A DNA stretch of 64,000 nucleotides from Heliocidaris erythrogramma (taxonomy: Eukaryota > Echinodermata > Echinoidea > Camarodonta > Echinometridae), in assembly GCA_025617745.1 (NCBI GenBank), contig CM046857.1:25451761-25515760 (forward strand), read 5' to 3'. Below are positions 52,850 through 64,000 of this stretch, in pieces. Each line of letters opens with the position of its first letter. Within the stretch, counting starts at the first letter, position 1. The position numbers and the translations under genes are program-made. A model generated the notes under the pieces. The model did not search any database. It saw only the letters and a program-made list of their open reading frames with translations, and was not told the origin of the DNA.

Positions 52850-54650
52850 TGGGCCAACGTAGACCCCCCTCCCCCCCCTTAGGCACATTTGTTTGTGATG
52901 TTTTCCTGGTAGCTAGGACCCTAGGCTATCAGAATCTGCCTGTTTGCCAAAGAGTTAGTGGTGGGTGTGGCCACCAGGGCCGTTACCATGGCAACGCATC
53001 AAGGAAATATAGGAATTTACTAAAATACCTAATATTTCTAATTCAGAAATTTGAAAAATGACTGGTAAGCATCTAAATATATGTATTTTGAGTTTCCTGA
53101 TTGATTGAAACCAAAATCTAGGTCATTTGAAGTCACGGTCACGTCAAAAAATGGCCGTTACTATGGAAACGGTAACATAAAAAATTTATATTTTGGAAAA
53201 ATATCTAAACTTATCAGTATAAAATAGACAGAGAGGTGTCTACACAATCTTAGATTATATTTTTCTGTTAGCTAGGACCCTCAGCTCTCATAATCTGCCT
53301 GTTTTCCATAGAGTTCATGGTGGGCGTGGCCGCTAGGGCCGTTACCATGGCAACACATAACAAAATACTGGAATTTAGAAAATACTGTATATTTGTCATT
53401 TAACAGCATAAAATATATGGTAAGGCCTCTAATATATGTATTTCAACCTGCCCCACTGACTCCACTACAATCTGAACCATTTGAAGTCATGGGCGTGTAA
53501 AAAAGGGCCGTTGCTATGGAAACGGTCCCCCAAAATGCTTATATTTGTGTAAAATATCTATGATTTATCAATACAAAATAGAAAACAACTGTCTGCACAA
53601 TCTTAAATCATGTTTTTCTGTTAGCTAGGACCTTCAGCTCTCATATTCTTCCTATTTTACATAAATTTGGTAGTGGGCGTGACCACTAGGGTTGTTACCA
53701 TGGTAACACACCAATGAATTGAATTTTAGAAAATACTATATATCTGTAATTCAACATCACAAAAACAAATTGTAACCATCTAACTATATGTATTTTGGGG
53801 TGCCCGTTTGATTGCAAGTAGAATCAGAGACATTGGAAGGCACCGTCATGTCAAAACATGGCTGTTGCTATAGAAACAGTATGATAAAAATTGAATATTT
53901 CTGTAACTAATCAACACAAAACAAAGAACAAGTGTATGTACACCCTAAAATGGTGTTTATCTGTCAGCTAAATCTGAGTCATTGAAAGTCACCGTCATGT
54001 CAAAACATGGTTGTTGCTATAGAAATGTTATGGTGAATTTATAAATAGTAGTGAAAAAATATCCAAATATCCAAGAAACTATCCAATGCACTTTATAAAG
54101 TAAGGGTCTCCACAACCTGAAATGATGTTTTTCCCCCTGTACGTTAGCTAGGACCCTGGATATCATATCCTCCCTGACTGCCACAAAGGTGGATACTGGG
54201 CGACCACTAGGGCTGTTACCATGGTAATAAGATAGGAAATAACATATATGTGTAATTCAACAACGTGAAAATATTTAGTAGGCATTACATCTATTTCAAG
54301 CAGCTCTTTTGTGTGCAATTTTTTTTTGTGCTTTCAAGGTCACAGTCAGGTACACAATTATAATTCTTATTATCCATTTGGTCTCAAACTGACGCCGATG
54401 GTGGGTGTGAGCACCAGCCCCATTACTATGGCAACGCACCATCAAAATATTGGAAATTGTTTGAAAATTACATATATATATATATATATTCTGTTTCAAC
54501 AATAGAAAACACAAAATATTGGTCTTGATATATCATAAACTGCCAGAGTTATTACAGTCATAATCCAAATCACTTAAGGCCATAGTAATGTCAAAACAGG
54601 GTTGTTGCCATGCTAGTATTATTATGAAAACTGAGCAATTTAAAAAAAAA
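52850..54650 (+). repeat. Left tandem array, 350-360 bp unit
   Basis: About five diverged units, each with TTAGCTAGGACC, a GTGGGCGTGGCCAC(C/T)AGGG block, a GTTACCATGG(C/T)AAC palindrome, a TTTGAAGTCA block and a second palindrome of the GTTGCTATGGAAAC kind. Unit starts near 52,910, 53,270, 53,625 and 54,148. Confidence 0.75.
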
Positions 54651-57179
54651 AGGTGACAGATTTTTGTTATTACACAGCAGCAATGATGTTGCAAAGACAT
54701 TTTTTAATTGTTCGCGTTTTCGGATAGCTCCGGGCAAGATGTGGGTGTCCATGTGGGGGACCGTTGCAGTAACAACAGCTGATCCTAACTGGTTAGCTGT
54801 ACTTGAGTAGTTATGCTTCCACCTCTATGCCTTGGCATTGGGATGGAGGCAATGGAGGCTTAATAGATGGATTCACCTCAGTCACAGAACCTAATATATT
54901 CATAAGATGATAAACTTGTCGGTCTGTAGCTAAACCTGTCTACTTGAAATAAATCTGAGAGGATTGGAATAGAATTTAGCATATTTTCCCCTAATCCTAC
55001 CAATAAGAAATCTGCATGTTCATTAAGGATTAACAGCATGGCCAAGGTGGTCTAGGATTTGGACTTCAACAGGAACAGGGCCAAAGAATTGAATTTTTGG
55101 GTGCCTCATCATAGATCAAGTCCAGGATTAAAGTGTTGATACCTGCCTGGAGTTTTTTATATATGCTAGAAGGTATTCAAAAGTGTCACTGAGAAGGCCT
55201 GTGGTGCAATTGCAGCTCAGCATTCTCATGACTTGCATGATTTGGGTACATGTATATATTAGCCATGGACTTAATGTGTTGGGGACCATAAGACCTATAA
55301 GTTTACATATTGGTTGCCCTTTACAGGTAAGCTGCAGTTCTTTTGGCTTTAGAGGAGATATGACCAATAGTTTGTGAGATTGTTCCTCTAATACTATCTT
55401 GCCTTAAGCATGGTTGGATAAAGGATGGGGTATATTTTTGGCAGAGTTTAGTGGCTAAGTCCATAATATTGTGAAATTAGTGAACACCAGCGGGTTTGTC
55501 TATATATCTTTTACAGCTTTAAGGCGTTCTGCAGCCTTACTTGAACTGAGTATTCTCTTATTAAAACTTGGTTGACTTTCTTACAAGTCTGATATGGTGA
55601 GGCACTCTTATCTGGCTTGAATCACATGCTAAGAAGGTCATGGTGAGGAGATTATCCAACCCTCCCCGGTTTGGTTTGGCAGAATAAAGTCAGAAGTCAG
55701 GATGGAGATATAGGTGTCATCTATACCTCCACCACTATGTTAGAAGAGAATACATTTTTGCAATACTTGAGTAATGTCTCTATTGTTAGGATGAAGATGA
55801 GTGAATCCTCACTTCACCCTAGAGGGAATTCAAATTTACTTAGTATAGTTTGGTATGTAATTATGAAGTCTGTCAATGCCTTATTGTATCTGTTCTTCAT
55901 GATAACTCTGATTGATGGGTAATCCTCAACCTCATCCAAAGTAGTGGGTGTTGCTGCAAGAGGAATTCTGCTGAAAATGTTCCGTACCTCTATCCCAAGG
56001 ATGCTCTCTAACTTCTGATTCCTAATGACATCCATTTATAGAACTCCTTGAAGGGGCAAAGTGGAATACAAGTAGCTCTCACTCATGTCAACTGGGTGTG
56101 GACACTTACGTACCTCAGTTATCATTTCACAGATGACCGTGAATTCAAAACCGACACATTAATTGCAGTTAGCAGTACAGTCAGAAATTAACTTTATAAA
56201 AATATATCATCACTTACATTATCTTTCGTGTTGTGAAATCACAGAAATATGCCACTATTTTCTAAATATAGATTTCTCGATCATAATCTGCCTTAGCAGC
56301 GACCATATTTGGATATGATCATTGGGAATAAATGATTAACATTTTCAATGCAATCATTCAGGCTGCTTGCAATGGAGATATCTAGCATGTCTATACTGTT
56401 ATATTGTTTTAAAATAATGTTAAACTAAAACAATGCCACTTTCTGAAATGCCAATATTTTGAAGAATTGGTGCTCACTGCCACAGTACAACACCTACCAA
56501 GTGGTCAAAGTTAATACTGTAATGCGACAACACAGTAGATGAGAGTATCTCTAAGAACAGTGATACCTTTTCAATATGAATTGGCTTATAAAATACAATG
56601 AATTTTCAGAAGCCTTGCATATCTATTTGAACATTTGCATCTTCGTTTGTCATAGCAAGTGTCCTACCAGGCATGATCTTGATTGATGAGGCCTTGATCT
56701 GGATTTGAACCAATAGGACAGTTGCACTTGTTTATAATTCATTATTTAGATACATAAATATCCCTTTCTTAAAAATCAATATTAGCTTTCTAATCATTCT
56801 TTTCCTTTAGCAACGACATATCTTTATATGACTGACCTAAACTAATCCGGCTTTTGATTGCAATTAAAGGCGCAGCTTCAATTGTGTATAATTAGATGCC
56901 TACATTGTACTTCGTTACATTACAAATACATGGTGGAAGCACTGTGGTATATTGGTGAAAGCCTTTCACTCTCATACGAGAGCTCTTGGATTCGATCCTT
57001 GATCGGTGCTTACATCCCTGGGCAAGATGTTTTGCCCACATTTGTTTTGCTTGACCCAGATGTATGAAATGTGTACAAGGCAATGATAGTTGCAGGGCAG
57101 TAATATTACTGACGTGGTTATCCTGGGTAAGTAAGATCAATTTATTATTATCTATTATTCTAAAACTCTTGTATTTTGG
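54651..57179. other. Core of the palindromic element, class unknown
   Basis: Minus-strand fragments at 55,128-55,367 and 55,814-56,035 read like parts of a decayed protein (for example NIFSRIPLAATPTT), but I cannot place them in a family. The fragments are too short to tell an element protein from chance. Confidence 0.35.
56937..57011 (+). pseudogene. tRNA-like sequence in the palindrome core
   Basis: AAGCACT pairs with GGTGCTT at the two ends; an A-box-like TGTGGTATATTGGTG and B-box-like GGATTCGATCC are present, and CTCTC/GAGAG forms an anticodon-type stem with a reduced loop. Tandem differences from any tRNA consensus suggest a tRNA-derived relic. Confidence 0.45.
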
Positions 57180-58800
57180 TGCCTTACCATGGTTGTGGAG
57201 ACCCTTACTTTATAAAGTGCATTGGATAGTTTCTTGGATATTTGGATATTTTTTCACTACTATTTATAAATTCACCATAACATTTCTATAGCAACAACCA
57301 TGTTTTGACATGACGGTGACTTCCAATGACTCAGATTTAGCTAACAGATAAACACCATTTTAGGGTGTACATACACTTGTTCTTTGTTTTGTGTTGATTA
57401 GTTACAGAAATATTCAATTTTTATCATACTGTTTCTATAGCAACAGCCATGTTTTGACATGACGGTGCCTTCCAATGTCTCCGATTCTACTTGCAATCAA
57501 ACGGGCACCCCAAAATACATATAGTTAGATGGTTACAATTTGTTTTTGTGATGTTGAATTACAGATATATAGTATTTTCTAAAATTCAATTCCTTGGTGT
57601 GTTACCATGGTAACAACCCTAGTGGTCACGCCCACTACCAACTTTATGTAAAATAGGGAGAATATGAGGGCTGAAGGTCCTAGCTAACAGAAAAACATTA
57701 TTTAAGATTGTGCAGACAGTTGTTTTCTATTTTGTATTGATAAATCATAGATATTTTCCACAAATATCAGCATTTTGTGGGAGCGTTTCCATAGCAACGG
57801 CCCTTTTTTGCACGCCCATGACTTCAAATGACTCAGATTGTGGTTGGAATCAGTGGGGAAGCTTGAAATACATATATTAGAGGCCTTACCATATATTTTA
57901 TGCTGCTAAATGACCAATATACGGTATTTTCTGAATTCCAGTATTTCGCTATGTGTTACCATGGTAACGGCCCTAGCGGCCACGCCCACCACCACCTTGA
58001 TGTCAAACAAGCAAATTATGATAGCTGAGGGTCATAACTAATATAAAAACATTATCAAAGACTGTGCAGACACTTTTTTCTTTCTATTTTGTAATGGTTA
58101 GTTATAAATTTTTTCACAAATGACAGCTTTTTGTTGGACCGTTTCCATAGCAACGGCCTTTTTTGACACGCCCATGACTTTAAATGGCTCTGATTGTGAT
58201 TGCAGTCTATCAGGCAGCTTGAAATACACATAATAGGATACTTACCATATATTTTATAGCTATTGAATTACAAAGATGCAGTATTTTCTAAGAATCCAGT
58301 ATTTTTTATGTGTTACCATAGTAACGGTCCTACAGGCCACACCCACCACCAACTGTACATGAAATAGGCAGATTATGATAGCTGAGGGTCCTAGCTAATA
58401 GAAAAACACACTTTAGGCTTGTGCATACACCTTTTTGGCTATTTCATATTTATAAGTTTAGAAAGTTGTCAAAAATACCCGCTTTTTATGGTACCGTTTC
58501 CATAGTAACGGCCATTTTTGGACACGCCCATGACTTTAAATGGCTCTGATTATGGTTGCAATCGATTGGGCACCTTAAAATACATATATTAGGATGCTTA
58601 CCAAGTATTTTTAGATTCGTGAATTGGAATTATATGACTTTTCCTAAAATTCATATTTTTCTTGATCCGTTACCATGGTAACGGCCCTGGTGGCCACACC
58701 CACCACCAACTTTATGGCAAACAAGCAGATTCTGATAGCTGAGGGTCCTAGCTAACAGAAAAACATCATTTAAAATTGTGCCTAAGGGGGGGGACCTTTT
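57180..58800 (-). repeat. Right tandem array, inverted to the left array
   Basis: About five units in the opposite orientation, with palindromes at 57,601, 57,785, 57,955, 58,141, 58,312, 58,496 and 58,669 and GGTCCTAGCTAA at each unit end. Confidence 0.75.
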
Positions 58801-59690
58801 CGGTTTCTGGCCCATGGACTACTAGCACATGAACAACTTTCATTCTTCATCTATAGAGGTATCTCTATACACAATACCAAGTCTGAGCTTCCTACCAAGT
58901 TCGGTTAAATTCCAATCATGAGTTTTGGAGAAGAAGCTGAAAATTTAAAAAGTTTACGGATGACGGACAACTTGCCCCACCCCCCCCCCCCCCCCCCTCC
59001 AGTATGTTACCCCCACAGACCCCCTATAGGGCCACCCAGAAAAAAATCTCCATACACAATACCAAGTATGAGCTATTCCTGGTTCTGGAGAAGATGTTTG
59101 AAATTTACATAGCTTTTACACTTGGGGGCCCTCCCCCTGGGCCCCCCTGGGGGCCACATGTACCATTTTAGCAACTTTGGGTCCCCTACCCCTAAGGATG
59201 ATTCCTACCAAGTTTGGTTGAATTCCAATCATGTGTTTTGGAGAAGATCAGAATGTACATTTTGCCTGGCAGCGCCCCCCCCCCCCCCCCCTCCAGTATG
59301 TTACCCCCACAGGGCCCCTATAGGGCCACTCAGAGAAATTTCATGAACAACATTCATTCTTCATCTATAGAGGTATCTCCATACACAATACCAAGTATGA
59401 GCTATTCCTGGTTCTGGAGAAGATGTTTGAAATTTACATAGCTTTTACAATTGGGGGCCCTCCCCCTGGGCCCCCTGGGGGCCACATGTACCATTTTAGC
59501 AACTTTGGGTCCCCTACCCCTAAGGATGATTCCTACCAAGTTTGGTTGAATTCCGATCATGGGTTTTGGAGAAGAAGATGAAAATGTAAAAAGTTAACGG
59601 ACGACGGACGACGCACGACGGACGACGGACAAATTTCCATCGCAATAGCTCACTCGAGCCATAGGCTCAGGTGAGCTATTTAGTATAAAT
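58801..59690 (+). repeat. Asymmetric insert with two 300-bp tandem copies
   Basis: Present only on the right side of the palindrome. Two copies share TACACAATACCAAGTATGAG, GGAGAAGATGTTTGAAATTT and GGGCCCTCCCCCTGGGCCC, with C runs before TCCAGTATGTTACCCCC. It ends with a GACGGACGACGGAC-type tail and GGCTCAGGTGAGCTA, resembling the other GGAC-tailed families. Confidence 0.6.
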
Positions 59691-59815
59691 GTTGTGAATG
59701 AAGTGGACCGGTGTGGCTGTGGAGAGAAAGGTGAAAAAACAATGATAATGAACAAATTGAGGAGAGAAACATTAAATCCTGTTGGAGATAATCTGTGGAG
59801 AGAAACAAGTCATCC

Positions 59816-60290
59816 TGTTGAGGAAAGACATTAAGGTTAAAACATACATGTACATGTGGAAAAAGGGTGAAATAATGACATCAGAATGAGTATCCTACAT
59901 GATGAATATAATGAATGTTATGAATGAAACAATAAAACAAAGGTAATGAATTTTGTGTTCTTTACTCTTTCTGATTTTGTCTTCACCCCCTTTTTTCCAC
60001 AGGTTATACATGTTTACCATTGTTCATCACCTCTCCCCCCACAGGCAACTCCTGATGTCATCTTTTTATCAACCGTTTTTTCCACATGTATTTTAAACAC
60101 AATTGCTTCCCTCAACAGGATTTCATGTTTCTCTCCTCAACTTGTTCATTACCTTTGTTTTGTTGTTTCATTCATAACTTTCATTATATTCATCATTAGG
60201 ATACTCATTCTAATGTCATTATTTCACCCTTTTTCCACATGTATGTTTTAACCTTAATGTCTTTCCTTAACAGGATGACTTGTTTCTCTC
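59816..60290. repeat. Inner inverted repeat in the right outer arm
   Basis: 59,816-59,895 and 60,190-60,290 face each other, sharing GACATTAAGGTTAAAACATA and a GGAAAAAGGGTGAAATAATG block; both are also related to 52,735-52,812. The right outer arm has therefore been duplicated internally. Confidence 0.6.
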
Positions 60291-60884
60291 CACAGATTAT
60301 CTCCAACAGGATTTCATGTTTCTCTCCTCAATTTGTTCATTGTTTTTTCACCTTTCTCTCCACAGCCACACCGGTCCACTTCATTCACAACATTTATTAT
60401 TAGTATACTCATTCTGGTGTCAATATGTCACCTTTTTCCATATGTATGTTTTAACCTTAATTTCTTTCCTCAACAGGATGTCATGTTTCTCTCCACAGAT
60501 TACCTACGGTCCTACATGTAATCCCCCTTTTGTTTCCAGCTTATCCAGTCGGTTAATTGGTTTCTTAGTCCTATTGTTCACTTGTTTTCAATGTTTCTGT
60601 TCAAAGCAGGATTCGTTTGATGTTACTTATCCTTTCAATGCAGGTACCTTGATGTTATTTATCCTTTCAATGTAGGTACTTTGATGTTACTGTTACTATT
60701 TCTTTCTATACTAATTCCGTGATGTTATTGTTTGCCTCCATTTTAATAAGTGAATTGCTGCTTCATATATAAATTCTGCTGATTTATTCGCTCTTCTCAT
60801 TCTCCTGACGACGGCCAGAGCATTCTGACCGGAACGTGGAGTTATTCCAACTCACATGGCTGTACCGCAAACCTTTTTCTGAAT

Positions 60885-61914
60885 CATAAACATGTTGTTC
60901 CACAATGTATTTTGGAAATAATTATGAAAAACCAGCGTGTAGATGTAACTGGACATCGTGTCCGTGTTACATCCGCAAAGTCTCATTTTGAGACATAACG
61001 GCACATCCATAATGCTCTTGATGATAAGTATTTGCCTGGTTACTTTAGGCTCTCTATTTAATTCAATGCAACAACAACTGCAATGAGAGTATACTGACTT
61101 CAAGAGTTATTGATGAAAGTTGTAGATATTCTTTGGTGTCCCGTTCATCCACAACTTGTGACATTTGATTGGAAACCGTTACACCCACAACATTCATGAT
61201 AAACTCAGGGAAGATAGTTATTCTTTTGTTAAAAGTTTTGCTTCATTAAGTCAGCACCATAACACATTGTACCCATTAGGATTTAGCTATGTAAGGTATC
61301 ATGCATGGTAATCTAAAAAAAAAAGGTGGTTGTGGATGTAACATGGGACACCAGTATGTTTTTGTCAATATTTTGAAAATGCCTCTCAAAACAATTTGTC
61401 TTGCGTTCTTCAAAAGCTTCCTAGGCCCCATTGCATAAAACTTACCATTAATGGTAACTCTGCTATCAATGGTAACTACTATGGTAATATCACTCAACAG
61501 CCAATCAACATCAAGGTTTCCATGGGAGTTACCATTAATGGTAAGTTTTATGCAACAGGGCCCAGGAGGCACCAAGTACATTCATATAAAACAACTTAAT
61601 GGTACAAGTCATAGTGTTAAAACTACAATGTTTTTACGATAAAATGTCACGTTTTGGTGCCCAACTTTGTACTCCATTCTCCGGTGGCTGCAAAAGTTCA
61701 AGGTCAGCCACTCATGACAGTGTTGATACATGTAGTGGCATGGGAGTTTACACAGCATTCTCAACATACTCTTACAAACAAAATTACTTGAATTATTGTT
61801 CTTTGTCTCTATTCCCTACTATTTACAGCAGTAAAAAAAAAATATTACAAAGACTACTTTTTGTTTCTTTATTTAAGTAGTCTTTCTACAGTTATGAGGT
61901 ACATGTACACTTAC
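60885..61914 (-). other. Intron or flank, one palindromic element
   Basis: Apart from the element at 61,427-61,563, nothing is recognised. A poly-A run lies at 61,316-61,325. Confidence 0.4.
61427..61563. mobile_element. Small palindromic element, 137 bp
   Basis: Arms GGCCCCATTGCATAAAAC and ACCATTAATGGTAA face their reverse complements at the right. Inner sequence has further ATGGTAACT motifs. Same style as 1,143-1,291. Confidence 0.65.
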
Positions 61915-61975
61915 TTCTTGGCATCGTCACTAGCAGCCCTGCCCATGAGTGGGCCTGATGTCCTGGTATCACAAC
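61915..61975 (-). CDS. Candidate small exon, 61 bp
   Basis: Acceptor TTCTTTTCAG and donor GTAAGT are both strong. Two frames are open: CDTRTSGPLMGRAASDDAKK (leaving two bases) and VVIPGHQAHSWAGLL. It may be an upstream ATF7IP exon, possibly 5' UTR, or belong to another minus-strand transcript. Its phase does not directly match the 48,921 exon. Confidence 0.35.
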
Positions 61976-63489
61976 CTGAAAAGAATCAACAAAAGATCAT
62001 GATCAGAAAGAAAAAAAATAGTGCAGAATGGAAAGGCTAAAAATAAAACAAAGTGAAAAAAACTGAGCTCATGAGAGTGTTAACAACTAGGCAAAAACCT
62101 GAAATCCATGGTAAATGATCTCCATGACATTTGACCTGCGTACCCCAAAATCAAATCAAATCGTCTTCCTATGGTGATACACTGTACATAGAAGCACCAA
62201 ATTTGAAGTTCATACCTCAAATGTTCTCTTGATATTGCATCAAGGATGCCGACACCTGCAATTTCAGAAATTGACCTAGCGCTGTGACCTTGGAACTGTC
62301 ACCTACGTAATCCAAAATCTAATCCGATCGTCTTTATATCTGACCCTCCACCACAAAACGACCAATAAGTCAGAAATTTGGGTTTTTAAATTTCAGCAGT
62401 TTGAAAGCTTAAATTCTAAGCTTTACAATGATATACAGTGTGTATCGAAAATTAAACCCAACTTTGATAGCTTCTAATTAAAAAGTTATAACCAATGTGA
62501 CTTTGAAATTTATTTCATGGTGAAAAGTAACTTGCTGTCTGTGCAGTGGTACCTCATATATTACATTTCTGCCATGGATCAAGTACTAAGTTTTTAAGAA
62601 AGTGTTGTCAAAATCTCCTTGTTTCAAGTTTGGGGTGATGCAACGAATGTGGGTCAAGCCATTATCAATGTGTTACTTTAGTCTAAAATCATTTTAAAAG
62701 TTGAATTCTCCTTTGTTCTTCAATGCTTCATTGTTCAAAGTGATCCAGTGTATAGATCTAAGCTTTCAAATGACCTTATTTCAATCCATATGATAACCTT
62801 ACTTTGTTTTAACAGACTTCTAATTTCTTGTCCATTGCACCATTTCACCTACATGTACATTAGGTGCACACAGTGTTTTTCTTGAATAGCACATGAAACT
62901 AAAAGGTTCACTGACTTTAAAGACTGAAAAGAATGCAAGGAAGCATACATGTGTTGAGAATTAACAAAGTTATTGATAGTAAACTTTCAACAAAAAAAAA
63001 AAGCTTCCTAAATAAATGCTGTTCATTTCAATAACTCAGTAAAAAGGCTAACCTTAAACATAGGATATGGATGAAACCAAGATTGTGTTATGACAAAGGA
63101 AATATCATAAATTTAGCTTGTAAATAAGCCCTTTCTTGAGTTTGAGTTTGACAATTTTTTTAGTGTTTTGCTTGTTTAATTTTACTCTGTCTATTCAAAT
63201 GACATAATTTTCAGCTTGGAGTACCCCTTTATGAAGCAAATAGTGCCACAACGCAATTCTTGTCGCTCTCTCCTCATGGTTAAAGTTAAGGGATGCCGAG
63301 ACAACTCGGTGGCAAGTCGACTTGCATCCGAGTTTGATGTAGCATCCCAGTCCAAAATACACGTGGCACGATATACGGAGAGAAATCTTTCCGTACAGAT
63401 CAGAGGCACGTGGTCATAGCAAAGCATGATCAACACGGCAGCCAATCAGCGACCTTCTTATATCCCTTACTTGACAGACACAGACAAAA
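61976..63489 (-). other. No gene recognised; fragment of the 24.8-kb repeat family
   Basis: 62,110-62,340 shares CCCCAAAATC, GTGATACA and AAGTTCATACCTCAAA with the families at 24.8 and 47.8 kb. The rest is AT-rich, single-copy-looking sequence. Confidence 0.4.
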
Positions 63490-64000
63490 TGGATTTGGGT
63501 GTTCCACAAAATACATTTCGTGTACAGAATTGCGCAAAGTAGTGCACAAAATAAATTTCATTGCAACGAAATGTATTTCGTGTACGGAATTGCGTTAGGT
63601 ACCACACAAAATGGATTTCGTTCAACGAAAGCCATTTCGTATGGTACGAAATGTATTTCGTGTACGGAATTGCGTTAGGTACCACACAAAATGGATTTCG
63701 TCCAACGAAAGCCATTTCGTATGGTACGAAATGTATTTCGTGTACAGAATTGCGTTAGGTACCAAACAAAATGGATTTCGTTCAACGAAAGCCATTTCGT
63801 ATGGTACGAAATGTATTTCGTGTACGGAATTGATTTTGTGACCACGAAATGGATTTCGTCGCAACGGAATCCATTTCGTATGGTACGAAATTCATTTCGT
63901 ACCACAGAAAGTGTATTTCGTCACTACGAAATCCATTTCATTTAGGTCGAAACAAATTTCGTGAACGGAATTGCATTTTGTACAAAACAAAGTGGATTGC
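63490..64000. repeat. Satellite-like tandem array, 80-bp unit, runs off window
   Basis: GGAATTGCGTTAGGTACC recurs at 63,586, 63,666 and 63,746, a period of 80 bp; more diverged units lie on both sides. Each unit has several ATTTCGT/ACGAAAT pairs, including the 16-bp dyad ACGAAATGTATTTCGT. Open frames occur on both strands only because the unit lacks stop codons. Confidence 0.75.

Larger units (their letters stand above)
52331..60884. mobile_element. Very large palindromic element, 8.5 kb
   Basis: Outer arms 52,331-52,815 and 60,398-60,884 are near-identical inverted repeats starting ATTCAGAAAAAGG and including CCACGTTCCGGTCAGAATG. Inner arms 52,850-54,650 and 57,180-58,800 are tandem arrays of a 350-360 bp unit, again inverted to each other. 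GAATCATAAACAT at 52,285-52,297 and 60,881-60,893 may be a target duplication, though it would leave about 33 extra bases on the left. The centre (54,650-57,180) holds unrecognised, broken coding-like sequence. Class unknown. Confidence 0.7.

Noticed and set aside
59946-60675. Hydrophobic plus-strand open frames with apparent membrane segments
   Set aside because: They lie in the outer arm of the palindromic element; the T-rich sequence gives Phe/Leu/Ser-rich peptides, with repeated blocks.
63466-63945. Several open frames on both strands of the 63.5-64 kb repeat
   Set aside because: They arise because the 80-bp unit lacks stop codons; the same peptide repeats, there is no start or splice context, and both strands are equally open.
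63490-64000. CRISPR-like array
   Set aside because: Eukaryotic context, 80-bp continuous units with no repeat/spacer alternation and no cas genes.

Overview
The window looks like a piece of a large, repeat-rich metazoan genome. Exons are short and bounded by GT-AG splice sites, introns are long, and there are many palindromic non-autonomous DNA elements, long poly-G/poly-C runs and a DIRS retroelement. A marine invertebrate deuterostome, perhaps a sea urchin or relative, is my best guess from repeat style alone; that placement is weak.

One host gene dominates. It lies on the minus strand and encodes a homologue of ATF7IP (MCAF1), the nuclear partner of the H3K9 methyltransferase SETDB1. The C-terminal fibronectin type III domain (14.07-14.74 kb) and a VIDLTDD SUMO-interaction motif (about 23.95 kb) identify it. 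I place 15 exons between 49,009 and 14,074 whose reading phases all agree, giving about 2,170 codons; a 16th candidate exon lies at 61.9 kb. Eight consecutive internal exons (33,151 down to 15,125) are all phase 0 at both ends. The N-terminal part includes two exons about 10 kb upstream of the large RG-rich exon.

Layout: 1-8.4 kb holds no gene but several terminal-inverted-repeat (TIR) elements, including a hAT-like copy with an 8-bp target duplication. 8.85-9.06 kb may be the last exon of an unrecognised minus-strand gene. 9.7-14.07 kb is the ATF7IP 3' UTR or downstream flank. 14-38.5 kb carries most ATF7IP exons in introns packed with tandem-repeat-bearing elements, a Tc1/mariner remnant and nested TTAA (piggyBac-type) elements. 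38.5-48.5 kb is one intron holding a DIRS element inserted into a TTAA palindromic element, itself inside an older repeat. 49.3-50.5 kb is a LINE remnant. 52.3-60.9 kb is one very large palindromic element. 63.5-64 kb is an 80-bp satellite that runs off the window.

The most interesting signals are in the repeats. The 8.5-kb palindrome carries about 19 copies of a 14-bp palindrome matching the RFX X-box consensus. Other families carry at least 15 perfect TGACCTTTGACC sites (DR1 nuclear-receptor type). One ATF7IP exon is flanked by two inverted copies of the same element (predicting a circular RNA), and a decayed duplicate of another exon sits in an intron.
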